Assembly: GCA_035317605.1 (NCBI GenBank)
Contig: DATHGT010000323.1
Span: 1 to 22,862, forward strand
Length of the DNA: 22,862 nt
Source: DATHGT01 sp035317605
Lineage (GTDB): Bacteria; Methylomirabilota; Methylomirabilia; Rokubacteriales; CSP1-6
Direction: 5' to 3'
In this document: piece by piece, positions 7,255-14,985 of the stretch
Layout of the letters: every line of letters begins with the position of its first letter
How positions within the stretch are numbered: position 1 is the stretch's first letter
The notes under the pieces: model-generated
The model's database searches: none
Told to the model about the DNA's origin: nothing
The model's input: the letters and a program-made list of their open reading frames with translations, nothing else
Position numbers and translations under genes: made by a program

Positions 7255-8793
7255 TCACCTTGGCGCGGTGGCGTCGTTCGTGACGGTGCCTGCGTCCTGG
7301 GGCTTGGATGCCGGCGTCGGCGCCTGATTTGCCGGCGACGCTGCCTCCGGTCGGCTGGCGGTACCCTCCGGCTTCACACTCGTTTTGTTGTCAGTGTTCG
7401 GCGGCTGGGTCTCACCCCGCTTCTCCTGTGTCCCGTCGGGCGGAGCGGGCCCTTTCTGACCGTCCTTGGATCCTGAGCCCGCATTCTGGGAGGCTGGCGC
7501 CGGGGCCGGCGATGACTTGCTCGCCTCCGGTTTGCCGGGCGGCTGCTTGGCCGCCTCCGGTTTGCCGGGCGGCTGCTTGGCCGCGTCCGGTTTGCTGGGC
7601 GTCTGCTTGGCCGCGTCCGCTTTGGCCGGCACCTTGGCGTCTGCTTTGCGCGTGACCGGCTTGGCCGAGTCCGTTTTGCTCGGCGCTGGCGTGCCCGCGT
7701 CCGGCCTGCCCGTCACGGGCTCGGCGGGTCGCTTCGCGGCGTCGAGTTGCCGCTGGAGAGTTTCGACTCCCTTCAGCGCACGGTCTTTTTCAGCGTGGCT
7801 CGCCTCGAGCTGCTTTCGCAGCTTGTCCGCTTCCTCCAAGGCGCGCACCTCGCTCTGGGTCGGACGACCTCCGGTGTAGTAAACAAGCCCTCCAGCCGTG
7901 GCCGCCCCGGCGACCAGTCCGGCAACGATGAACGCGGCGACCTGCGATATCAGGCCTCGCCCACGGCGCGCTGGAACACCCGTCGACGGTGCCGGCGGCG
8001 GCGGCGCTTTGGCGGGCCGCGTTTGCGTGGGCGGCGCCGCCGGTTTGCGAGCCCCGTAGCTGATCAGCTGAACGGTGATGTTGTCCCGGCCGCCCGTGTC
8101 CAACGCCAATTGCACCAGGTCGAGGGTCGTTTCCTGGATCGGCCCCTCGCGACGGAGCGCCGCTTCGATCTCGGCGTCGGCCACGTACCCGCACAGCCCG
8201 TCGGAGCACAGCAGGAGCGCATCGCCCTCCTGGAGCCGATGGTCGCGCATGTCGACCTCGACGGTGGGCGCGCTGCCGATGGCGCGCTCCAGCACGCTCG
8301 ACTGCGGATGATCGGCGGCCTCTTCCGGCTTCAGCATTCCGGCTTCGACCATTCGCTGGACCACGGTGTGATCCGTCGTGAGCCGGGAGAGCTTGTTGTT
8401 ACGGTAGAGATACGCTCGGCTGTCGCCGACATGCGCCAGCTTGACGCTCCGGTCGGCGACGAGCACCAGGACCGCGGTGGTCCCCATGCCTTCCACCGCC
8501 GAGTCGCCGGAATGGGCTCTCTTGTACACGGCGTCGTTGGCTGCCTTGAACGCCGCCGCGATCACCGCGTCGGCCGGCTCCCCCGCCGCGGCCTGGCTGA
8601 TATGCCGCTGCAGTTCCTCCACCGCTATTTGCGCGGCCACGGCGCCGCCTTTGTGTCCACCCATGCCGTCCGCGACGATGTACAGGTGACCCAGGGGCAC
8701 CCGGGAACCACTCATCCGGTCCTGGTTCTCCTCGCGGGCGAACCCGGTCTCCGAGAGCGCCCCAACCTCTAACCGTTCGTTGTCGGAGTCCAT
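7255..8793 (-). CDS. Membrane-anchored PP2C-type Ser/Thr phosphatase
   Basis: A 512-residue protein. The cytoplasmic N-terminal PP2C domain (about 8-246) carries metal-binding and catalytic motifs: EENQDR at 21-26, VADGMGG at 40-46, GMGTTAV at 102-108, VGDSRAYLY at 122-130, CSDGL at 196-200 and GRDNITV at 235-241. A Pro-rich linker leads to one transmembrane helix at about 282-306, a short coiled coil (315-350), and a low-complexity Lys/Ala/Pro tail (about 355-512) outside the membrane. The tail includes a 10-residue repeat of the KPEAAKQPPG type. The enzyme removes phosphate from Ser/Thr and probably opposes the kinase encoded upstream. Soluble PppA-like phosphatases do this in type VI secretion; membrane anchoring with a long tail differs from that. 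It is 48 bases after the FHA gene. Confidence 0.93.
   Translation of the reverse strand: MDSDNERLEVGALSETGFAREENQDRMSGSRVPLGHLYIVADGMGGHKGGAVAAQIAVEELQRHISQAAAGEPADAVIAAAFKAANDAVYKRAHSGDSAVEGMGTTAVLVLVADRSVKLAHVGDSRAYLYRNNKLSRLTTDHTVVQRMVEAGMLKPEEAADHPQSSVLERAIGSAPTVEVDMRDHRLQEGDALLLCSDGLCGYVADAEIEAALRREGPIQETTLDLVQLALDTGGRDNITVQLISYGARKPAAPPTQTRPAKAPPPPAPSTGVPARRGRGLISQVAAFIVAGLVAGAATAGGLVYYTGGRPTQSEVRALEEADKLRKQLEASHAEKDRALKGVETLQRQLDAAKRPAEPVTGRPDAGTPAPSKTDSAKPVTRKADAKVPAKADAAKQTPSKPDAAKQPPGKPEAAKQPPGKPEASKSSPAPAPASQNAGSGSKDGQKGPAPPDGTQEKRGETQPPNTDNKTSVKPEGTASRPEAASPANQAPTPASKPQDAGTVTNDATAPR
7504..7620 (-). repeat. 30-bp in-frame tandem repeats in the phosphatase tail
   Basis: About three and a half copies of a 30-base unit, two nearly identical and the others diverged. 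They encode repeats of KPEAAKQPPG in the extracytoplasmic tail of the PP2C phosphatase. The unit length keeps the frame, so copy number can change without breaking the gene. This is a coding low-complexity spacer, not a CRISPR array. Confidence 0.85.
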
Positions 8794-8841
8794 CCATTCC
8801 GCCTACATTCCGTTCAGGGTGTGTCGCCTCGGGGCTTCTCG

Positions 8842-9873
8842 CTAGAAGATGACGGATCGACCGGGTCCCTTGATCCCGTCGTCCTTGGTACCGCCGGACT
8901 GCGGGGCCGAGGGGGTCCCCACTTCGAAGACCGACTCGCCCAGGCGAATGCGGTCGCCGTGACCGACCATGACCGGAGTTCCGGTGACCCGCTGTTCGTT
9001 GAGAAACGTGCCGTTCCGAGAAGCCTGGTCGTACAGAAACAGGCCACCGTTCTGGTAGCGCAGGCAGGCGTGCTCGCCCGATATGCTGTCGTCGGCCGCC
9101 GCACACAGGTCGTTGTTCGCGTTTCGTCCGAGCCGGTAGGTCGGCTTGTCGACGACGTACTGCTGTCCCTTCATCGGCCCGGCGATCGCGACGAGCGCCG
9201 CGCTCGGACTGCCCGGCGTCGGCTGGACGAAGTGCCCGCCGACCACGGTGGCGCGCCGCTTCGGTGGGTCGATTGTCGTCGGCTGCTGCGGCGGGAGGGG
9301 AGGGAGGGGAGGGAGCGCGCTCAATCCCAGCCAGTACACGGTGGTATTGACCAAACTCGCGTAGGCCCGTGCGTCGTCGTCCTCGGGCCGGAGCCCGCGG
9401 TCATCGGCGACCTCCTGACCCACGTCGTACACGGCCCGCACCAATTGAACCAGATCGGGAGCGAGCGTTCGGACGTCGTTCAGTCGCTGCAAGGCTTCCC
9501 GTACTCCCAGGGTCGGCGTCATGGCTTTATTCGCGATGCATCCATCGTACACGGCCTGTCTGACGGCACCCCATGCCGCGAGCACGATATCGCGCCCGGA
9601 TTGGGTTGCGCCTTTGCTGGGGGGAGGGGCCGCGGGCTCGGGCGAGCGGGCGGCGACCTCCCGCGGAATCGTGGCGGCCCTCTGCCGTTCCTGTCGGACC
9701 CGTTGGCCGAACTGGACTTTCCACCGGCGCTTCGCGGGATCGATCTCGATCGACGCCACGTTCGCGATCAGCTCCGCGATCGGGCGACGGAAGATGATCG
9801 CCAGCAGAATGACCGTGACGACGGTCGTCAGCAGCACCTTGAATTTTTCGAGGATCGCGATCAGCTCGTCCAC
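8842..9873 (-). CDS. Membrane-anchored FHA-domain protein
   Basis: A 343-residue protein. One transmembrane helix lies at about 12-28 with the bulk probably in the cytoplasm. A middle helical domain of unknown family (about 92-186) is followed by a Pro-rich linker and a C-terminal FHA domain at about 226-318. The FHA phosphothreonine-binding residues are visible: GR at 249-250, SGEH at 265-268 and NGTFLN at 287-292. FHA domains bind phosphothreonine, so this is a likely reader of the kinase encoded upstream, holding partners at the membrane. A KRRATVVGG segment at 205-213 looks like a kinase target site. The GTG start (9873) has AAGGAGAG about 8 bases upstream. It lies 89 bases after the other FHA gene. 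Confidence 0.92.
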   Translation of the reverse strand: MDELIAILEKFKVLLTTVVTVILLAIIFRRPIAELIANVASIEIDPAKRRWKVQFGQRVRQERQRAATIPREVAARSPEPAAPPPSKGATQSGRDIVLAAWGAVRQAVYDGCIANKAMTPTLGVREALQRLNDVRTLAPDLVQLVRAVYDVGQEVADDRGLRPEDDDARAYASLVNTTVYWLGLSALPPLPPLPPQQPTTIDPPKRRATVVGGHFVQPTPGSPSAALVAIAGPMKGQQYVVDKPTYRLGRNANNDLCAAADDSISGEHACLRYQNGGLFLYDQASRNGTFLNEQRVTGTPVMVGHGDRIRLGESVFEVGTPSAPQSGGTKDDGIKGPGRSVIF

Positions 9874-9962
9874 GTTTGGACTCTCCTTCGTCGAGTCAGA
9901 AACGGTGGCTCATCGACGAACACGCGCTCGTGAGAACCTCTCGGAGAATCCAGCCCGGAGCG

Positions 9963-10637
9963 CTATCGCACGACGGTATCTCCCTCCTTCGGTGACGGAG
10001 CCGGGGGCTGGGCCGCGGCGGGGGCGGGCCGGGCGGCCTGACCCGCCGGCGGCTTGACCATGATGAAGGTCCAGAGCGTCGAGCCCGTCTTGATCTCCGC
10101 GTAGTTCGGCAGCTCGGTGCCCTGATTGGCCTTCAGCATCTGCGTGCCCAGAAAAGTCCCGTTGGAACTGATCTGATCGAGGATCTCGTAGTTGCCCTGG
10201 CGGCACAGAATCAACGCGTGCTCCGCGGACATCGTGGTGTCGTCCACCAAGATGTCACAGGGGCGATGGTCCGCCTCGCTGCTGATGTTGCCGCTCCCGA
10301 TGAAGTTCTTGCCTTCGAGGATCTTGAAGACCTGGCCCTGGGGCAGCCACGTATACGTGATCAGGAGCCCGGCGAGTCGCCGCGTGTCGCCTGCCCCCGC
10401 GTACGCGCCGGGCTGGGCCGGCCCCGGCCCCCCCATCGCGCGGGTGACCCGCTGCGGCTCGGGCGGATTGGGCCTGGGCGAGCCGATCACCGTGCGTTGG
10501 CGGTCGAAGGATTCCTGCGCGCCGGTCGTCCGCTGATTGGATCGCTGCTCGGCCTCGCAGTACGAGCAGGTCTCCCAGTTGGGGTCCATCGCGTGCCCCT
10601 TCGCGCACCGTACGGGACGAGCGTTTGCGTCTGCCAT
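9963..10637 (-). CDS. Zinc-knuckle FHA-domain protein
   Basis: A 224-residue soluble protein. Near the N-terminus C11, H15, C24 and C27 form a compact zinc-knuckle-like cluster (RCAKGH ... CSYC). A disordered Pro-rich stretch follows, containing RQRTVIG at 47-53, then an FHA domain at about 107-195 with GSGNIS at 114-119, SAEH at 137-140 and SSNGTFLG at 157-164. The C-terminal tail is Ala/Pro rich. It probably binds phosphothreonine on the kinase or another partner, like Fha proteins in type VI secretion. The ATG at 10637 is chosen for its strong AAGGAGG 6-7 bases upstream; an upstream in-frame start at 10676 lacks one. It is the first gene after a 169-base gap, so it may start its own transcript. 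Confidence 0.92.
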   Translation of the reverse strand: MADANARPVRCAKGHAMDPNWETCSYCEAEQRSNQRTTGAQESFDRQRTVIGSPRPNPPEPQRVTRAMGGPGPAQPGAYAGAGDTRRLAGLLITYTWLPQGQVFKILEGKNFIGSGNISSEADHRPCDILVDDTTMSAEHALILCRQGNYEILDQISSNGTFLGTQMLKANQGTELPNYAEIKTGSTLWTFIMVKPPAGQAARPAPAAAQPPAPSPKEGDTVVR

Positions 10638-10806
10638 GTCAGCCTCCTTGTCGAGCGGCCTCGGAACGTCCGACACAAAGTTCCAGTCCGTCCCGGCGCG
10701 CGTCGTCGCGGACGAGCTTCAGACTGCGGCCGAGTCTATCACCGGTCATCGCGTCTCGCCACGCCATCGAGGCTTGCCTGGGCGCGCGCCGCCTCGCACC
10801 GTACCC
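10638..10806 (-). other. Intergenic gap upstream of the FHA/phosphatase/eCIS genes
   Basis: The longest gap inside the injection-system block (169 bases). It contains a 5-bp inverted repeat, AGACT at 10721-10725 and AGTCT at 10733-10737, around a CGGCCG core, and a strong Shine-Dalgarno next to the FHA gene. I see no convincing -35/-10 pair. A 42-codon frame here is probably not a gene. A promoter in this gap is plausible but unsupported. Confidence 0.3.
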
Positions 10807-12480
10807 TCAGGTGCCCTTACTGAGGGCGGCGCAGTCGGCGCCCATGACGGCTTCGTCCACACGTCCGCTCCCGCCGCGCTGCCGTTCGAAGTGGCGCTTC
10901 ATCACACGCGCGACCTGAATCTGCTCGAAGGCGCTCTTCGCTTCGAGCGCCTTGCTGTACTTGTCGAACTCCTGCCCCGCGACCGTGGCGTCGACGATGG
11001 CGAGCTGGTCGAGAAACTTCGAGTATTCCCGGAGCGCACTGGCGATGTTGGTCTTGTGATCCTGGATCTGGTTCTTGAATCCCTCTTCGATGTTCGTGTC
11101 CTGGATGAGCCGGGCCGACCGCAAGCCCGCCTCTTTCCGTTTGAGCAGGTCGAACTGCGTGCAGGCGAACCACGCCTTTTCCGACCCGCTCTGGATGACG
11201 TTGTACGCGATCTTGTGTTCGGCCTTGGTGAGCAACCCCGTCGCCGGGTCGTTGTTCTGGGTGGAATCGGGCTTGGCCTGGCGAGTCTCCTTAACAATGG
11301 GCGAGCTCGTCCCGGGATCGAGCTTGGCCTCCGAAGTGCCTTTGTCTTCCGAAGTGCTCCCGCCTTCCGAAGTGCGCCCGCCTTCCGAAGTGCTCTTACC
11401 GTCCGCGGTGCTCTTGCCTTCCGCGGTGCTCTTGCCTTCCGCGGTGCCCTTGCCCTCCGAAGTGCTCTTGCCCCCTGAATCGACGGCCGGGGGACGGGTG
11501 GACAGGTAGGTGATGATCCCGGCGCTCGCCACGAGCGTCGCTACCAGGGCCCCAATGAGCACCTTCGAGCGGCGCCTGCCGTCCGGCTTCCGGTCGACGC
11601 CATCGATGGCCGTGGCGAATTCGCCGCAGTCCTGAAACCGTTGGGCCGGCTCCTTGGCCATCGCCTTGAGGATGATCTGCGCCACTTCGGAGGAGATCTC
11701 GGCGTTGGTCTGTCGCGGATCCCGCGGGGGGGTCCTGACCTGCTGGTCCTTGACCTCGAAATCCGTCTCTCCGTCGAACGGAACACTGCCCGTCAGCATT
11801 TCGTACAGCACGATGCCGAGGGCGTAGATATCCGTGCGCCGATCCACCTCGCGCGGGCGCAGGATCTGCTCGGGACTCATGTACCACGGGGATCCGATCG
11901 CCACCCCGGTCGCCGTCAGCGACTTCTCGGCGCCGCCCGCCATGATCGCGATGCCGAAGTCCATGAGGCGCGGCCGGCCATTCGTGTCGACCAGCACGTT
12001 CGAGGGCTTGATGTCCCGATGGACGAGCCCCTTGGCGTGCGCGAATCCCAGCCCCTTGAGGACGTCGCGGAAGATGGGCAGCGCTTCCGATTCCGCCAAT
12101 CTTCCCTTCGATTTGATGAGACGGCTCAGGTCCTGGCCGTCCACGTACTCCATGACCAGGAAGAATTCTCCGGCTTCCTCGAAAAAGTCGGTGACCTGGA
12201 CGATGTTCGGATCGGTCAGGAGCGCCTGCTTTCGCGCCTCCTCGAAAAACCGCTGGCGGAAGTTCGGATCGCCGCTCAGGGCCCGGGACAGGCTCTTGAT
12301 GGCGAACGGCTTGCGGAGGTTGACGTGCTCCGCCAGGTACACCACGCCCATGCCGCCCTCGCCGATCTCCGAGACGATCCGAAAATTGCGCAGAATCTTG
12401 CCGGCCATGGGGCTCGGTCGCGCCGTCCCCCGCGCGCCGGATCCCGTCCCGCCTATCAAGAGATTGGTTTCGCGACTCAT
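10807..12480 (-). CDS. Transmembrane Ser/Thr protein kinase
   Basis: A 557-residue PknB-type kinase. The cytoplasmic kinase domain (about 34-292) is complete: glycine loop GEGGMGVVY at 40-48, ATP-anchoring Lys62 (FAIKSL), catalytic HRDIKPSN at 154-161, DFGIA at 174-178 and SPE at 202-204. A basic stretch and one transmembrane helix (about 306-327) follow, then a six-residue repeat region (about 337-386), then an unrecognised helical domain outside the membrane (about 410-557). The RD-kinase HRD implies activation-loop autophosphorylation. The outer domain is a candidate sensor. By analogy with PpkA of type VI secretion, it would phosphorylate the FHA proteins encoded next, opposed by the PP2C protein; this is inference. 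The ATG at 12480 is preferred over the adjacent GTG, with GGAGG about 7 bases upstream. It is 18 bases after the peptidase gene. Confidence 0.95.
   Translation of the reverse strand: MSRETNLLIGGTGSGARGTARPSPMAGKILRNFRIVSEIGEGGMGVVYLAEHVNLRKPFAIKSLSRALSGDPNFRQRFFEEARKQALLTDPNIVQVTDFFEEAGEFFLVMEYVDGQDLSRLIKSKGRLAESEALPIFRDVLKGLGFAHAKGLVHRDIKPSNVLVDTNGRPRLMDFGIAIMAGGAEKSLTATGVAIGSPWYMSPEQILRPREVDRRTDIYALGIVLYEMLTGSVPFDGETDFEVKDQQVRTPPRDPRQTNAEISSEVAQIILKAMAKEPAQRFQDCGEFATAIDGVDRKPDGRRRSKVLIGALVATLVASAGIITYLSTRPPAVDSGGKSTSEGKGTAEGKSTAEGKSTADGKSTSEGGRTSEGGSTSEDKGTSEAKLDPGTSSPIVKETRQAKPDSTQNNDPATGLLTKAEHKIAYNVIQSGSEKAWFACTQFDLLKRKEAGLRSARLIQDTNIEEGFKNQIQDHKTNIASALREYSKFLDQLAIVDATVAGQEFDKYSKALEAKSAFEQIQVARVMKRHFERQRGGSGRVDEAVMGADCAALSKGT
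11323..11472 (-). repeat. 18-bp in-frame repeats in the kinase outer linker
   Basis: About eight degenerate copies of an 18-base unit encoding GKSTSE/GKSTAE/GGSTSE hexapeptides. They immediately follow the kinase transmembrane helix. The hydrophilic Ser/Thr/Gly spacer probably extends the outer domain away from the membrane. Base-level similarity between units suggests recent expansion by slippage. Confidence 0.85.
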
Positions 12481-12498
12481 CACAGCGCCTCCCCTCCC

Positions 12499-13749
12499 TT
12501 ACGACCGACCCGGTCGACCGGTCACTTCGCCGCCCTTCGCGGCGGACACCTCTCGCACCTTCGTCAGGTAGCTGGGCGTGTCGACCGCCCCCTCCCGCAC
12601 CTCGTAGGCCGGCTTGAGCCCCTTTCCTTCGTACCGAACGCCCTTCGGCGTCTGGAGATTGCCGATCGCAAGGATCAGCGCGGAGCCATCGCTCAGCTCG
12701 ATGATCTCCTCCCAGGTCGCCTTCCCGGCGGTTCCCCTGCCGATCGACACCGCCCGGCCGTTGTCGGTCAGGGCCGCGATGAACACCTCCGCCGCACTGG
12801 CCGTCCCTTCGTCCTGCCAGACGAAGAGGGGAATCGCCCGGTCCACCACCGGGGCCCGGCTATCGTACGCCTTCGTGCCCTTCCGGGTCTGGACGGACAC
12901 CACCCGCTTGCCTTCGTCGAGAAACAGCATGGCCGAGTCGATGGCGGCATGCAGGTCGCCCCCGCCGTTGCCCCGCAAATCGACGATGATCGGAACCTCC
13001 CGCGGCCACTGCTTGAGGGCGTCCGCCAGCGCCGGCTTGGTGTCACGGGAGAAATGCGAGAGCACGATGATGGGGCTCCCCTCCACCGTCCGCGTCGAGA
13101 CGCTCCGCTGCGTCACCGCCTCGCGCGCGACGCTGAACTCCCGTTCGCGGCCGTCCTTCGTGGCGACGGCCACCCTCACCTCGGTCCCCGGCTTCCCTCG
13201 GGCCATGCCCGCCACGCCGAAGATGGACTTGCCGTCGACGCGCACGCCGTCGATGCTCCTCAGCTCGCTTCCGCGCGCGATGCCGGCCCGCGCCGCCGGG
13301 CCGTCCGGACGGGGCAGGCAGATCATCCGGCCGTCCCGGTCCTGCGTGATTTCCATGCCGATGCCGACGTACCTGTCGTTCAGCGATTCCTTGAACCGGC
13401 GATACTCCTCGCGCGAGAGGTAGTCGCAGCACAGCTCCTTGCGCGCCAGGTAGGCGCGGAGGGATTGCTCGACGATCTGGGCCCGCGTGACGTCCGGCCG
13501 CAGACGAACCGCCCGGTCTTTGATCCGGGCCACCGCCTCGACGTAGAGCAGGATATCGGCGTCGTCGAGGCCAAAGGCCGGCTTGCGCCCCTCCGACGCC
13601 GGCTTCGGAGAGTCGGACTTCGGTGTGGCCTGGGAGACGGCCGGGGCGTACCGCTCGTGCGCGAGCCACAGGCCGCTCAGAGAGAGGAGTGCTCCAGCCA
13701 GGACCGCGACGAGGAGCGCGCCGAGCCGCCGTTTACTCCCGATCGCCAT
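12499..13749 (-). CDS. Membrane-anchored S41 (CtpA-like) peptidase with PDZ domain
   Basis: A 416-residue carboxyl-terminal-processing-type protease. An N-terminal signal anchor lies at about 8-30. A helical region is followed by a PDZ domain (about 127-205, with YVGIGMEI) and the S41 catalytic domain (about 220-385). The likely nucleophile is Ser318 in DEGTASAAE, and the general base is Lys343 in GRGTAGKAT, the Ser/Lys dyad of this family. PIIVDLRGNGGGD at 253-265 is also a family signature. Such enzymes trim or degrade proteins in the periplasm. It sits between a coiled-coil lipoprotein (39-base gap) and the kinase (18-base gap), so it may process the outer parts of the kinase, the phosphatase tail or the lipoproteins; that is inference. 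The ribosome binding site is weak. Confidence 0.93.
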   Translation of the reverse strand: MAIGSKRRLGALLVAVLAGALLSLSGLWLAHERYAPAVSQATPKSDSPKPASEGRKPAFGLDDADILLYVEAVARIKDRAVRLRPDVTRAQIVEQSLRAYLARKELCCDYLSREEYRRFKESLNDRYVGIGMEITQDRDGRMICLPRPDGPAARAGIARGSELRSIDGVRVDGKSIFGVAGMARGKPGTEVRVAVATKDGREREFSVAREAVTQRSVSTRTVEGSPIIVLSHFSRDTKPALADALKQWPREVPIIVDLRGNGGGDLHAAIDSAMLFLDEGKRVVSVQTRKGTKAYDSRAPVVDRAIPLFVWQDEGTASAAEVFIAALTDNGRAVSIGRGTAGKATWEEIIELSDGSALILAIGNLQTPKGVRYEGKGLKPAYEVREGAVDTPSYLTKVREVSAAKGGEVTGRPGRS

Positions 13750-13788
13750 CGCTCGCGGCTCGTCCCTCGTGATGCGGCTGGGGCCCCG

Positions 13789-14232
13789 TCATTGCGTGAG
13801 CATGACGTTCAGGTATTTCCTGATCTCATTCTTGAGCGACTCGATTTTCTCCTTCTTCGCGGCGTCGGAAAGACGATTGTCGTTGGCGAGCTGGCGGGTC
13901 TGTTCCTGAAGCCTCTGGACCTCCGCTTCCCTGCTCTCCTTTTCCATCTGCTGCTGCCTGGTCTCGGCTCCCAATTTGTGGTTTTCTCGCCTGAGCCGTT
14001 CCAGTCCGGCGTCGAGATCCTTGAGGGTCATCTGCTTGGTGTCGATCTCCGTCATCAGTTTCCGCTGCTCGGCCACCAGCGACGCTCGCTGAATCTCGAG
14101 CTGGGTCAGGTTCGCTTCCTTCTCGGCGATCCGGGTCGTCATCTGCCCCGATTCCTGCTTCATCTGCGCGATCGTGCACGCGCAGACCGCCGCGGCGGAG
14201 CCGACGACCAGCAGTGCGCGAAGCCGACGCAT
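13789..14232 (-). CDS. Coiled-coil lipoprotein
   Basis: A 147-residue protein with a short signal sequence ending in a possible lipobox (VCAC, lipidated Cys19), although Cys at position -2 is unusual. The remainder, about residues 25-135, is almost entirely a charged, heptad-rich helix typical of a long coiled coil. No family is recognised. It probably sits at an envelope membrane as a tether or spacer. It lies 11 bases after another coiled-coil lipoprotein and 39 bases before the S41 peptidase, so the three likely form one envelope unit. Confidence 0.8.
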   Translation of the reverse strand: MRRLRALLVVGSAAAVCACTIAQMKQESGQMTTRIAEKEANLTQLEIQRASLVAEQRKLMTEIDTKQMTLKDLDAGLERLRRENHKLGAETRQQQMEKESREAEVQRLQEQTRQLANDNRLSDAAKKEKIESLKNEIRKYLNVMLTQ

Positions 14233-14243
14233 CCGCCCGCCGA

Positions 14244-14909
14244 TCAGAGTCGCGTCCTCATGGACGCCAGCGACGTCGTCTTGGATCTCATCTCGTTCAG
14301 GTTCGTTTCCAGCGCCGCGATCTGGGCGTCGAGCTGGGGGGACGAGCCGCTCTGTTGGGCGCGGAAGTTCTTCAGGCCCTGAAGCTCGTCCGACGCGACG
14401 CCCACCTGCTTGTTGGCGTCGTCGATCTTGTTACTCAAGGCTTGCTTTTGCTCGGCCAGCTCCCGCCGGCTGGCCTGTTGGGTCCTCACCTGTGACTCGA
14501 GGCGGGCGATCTTGGGCGCGAAATCGTCGACGTCCTTCTGCAAGGCCAGGTTGTATTGCCGGGTGTCCGAGTTGATCGCCTCGGCGAACGCGACGCGCGT
14601 ATTCACGTCGGTTTCTTTCCCTCTCAGCATTTCGTGCCGGTTGGCGACCTGATCGGCGTAAACGTACCCGGCCGTTCCGACGAGGCTGGCGCCGAGGATG
14701 CCGCCGGCAATGGCGCCCCGGGTTCCGCCGAGGAGGTATCCCAGACCACCTCCGACCACGGCGCCGATTCCGGCCCCGGCCACAGCGCCTTCAGTTCGAG
14801 CCTGGCCGCCCTGGGTGGCGCAGCTGCTGAGGAACACGACGACGACGATCAACGCGAACGACGCCTTTACCCGTCGCCAGCACACGTGTCGGGCCGAAGC
14901 TGTCTTCAT
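14244..14909 (-). CDS. Glycine-zipper coiled-coil lipoprotein
   Basis: A 221-residue lipoprotein. The signal sequence ends in FLSSC (lipidated Cys at about residue 30). A glycine-zipper membrane-inserting segment follows at about 40-84, with repeated small-residue spacing (GAGIGAVVGGGLG, then GAIAGGILGASLVG). The C-terminal two thirds is a coiled coil. Glycine zippers occur in envelope and pore-like proteins and can insert as helical hairpins. It is the first gene of the block, with a GGAGGG Shine-Dalgarno about 7 bases before the ATG and a candidate promoter about 80 bases upstream. Together with the next lipoprotein it would place part of this system in the cell envelope. Exact function is unknown. 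Confidence 0.85.
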   Translation of the reverse strand: MKTASARHVCWRRVKASFALIVVVVFLSSCATQGGQARTEGAVAGAGIGAVVGGGLGYLLGGTRGAIAGGILGASLVGTAGYVYADQVANRHEMLRGKETDVNTRVAFAEAINSDTRQYNLALQKDVDDFAPKIARLESQVRTQQASRRELAEQKQALSNKIDDANKQVGVASDELQGLKNFRAQQSGSSPQLDAQIAALETNLNEMRSKTTSLASMRTRL

Positions 14910-14950
14910 CGATCTCCCTCCGTGCTGTAGTCACGAAGCCCATGAAACAC

Positions 14951-14971
14951 CTATCGCACGTCCCCCGATAG
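14951..14971 (-). promoter_or_regulatory. 6-bp inverted repeat in the leader of the lipoprotein/kinase operon
   Basis: CTATCG at 14951-14956 and CGATAG at 14966-14971 form a perfect 6-bp dyad with a 9-base spacer. It lies just downstream of the candidate promoter and about 40 bases before the first start codon. It could be an operator or a small hairpin in the mRNA leader. Confidence 0.35.
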
Positions 14972-14985
14972 CGTCCGAGGAAAGG

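Noticed and set aside
7504..7620. CRISPR-like periodic repeats
   Set aside because: The repeats are contiguous, in frame and coding, without unique spacers; the same holds for 11323-11472.
10639..10767. A 42-codon minus-strand frame in the gap between the kinase and FHA genes
   Set aside because: There is no Shine-Dalgarno, no recognisable feature, and it ends inside the leader of the FHA gene.
11641..14382. A plus-strand open frame of over 900 codons opposite the kinase, peptidase and lipoproteins
   Set aside because: It is a shadow of four real minus-strand genes with clear catalytic motifs and has no recognisable domain.
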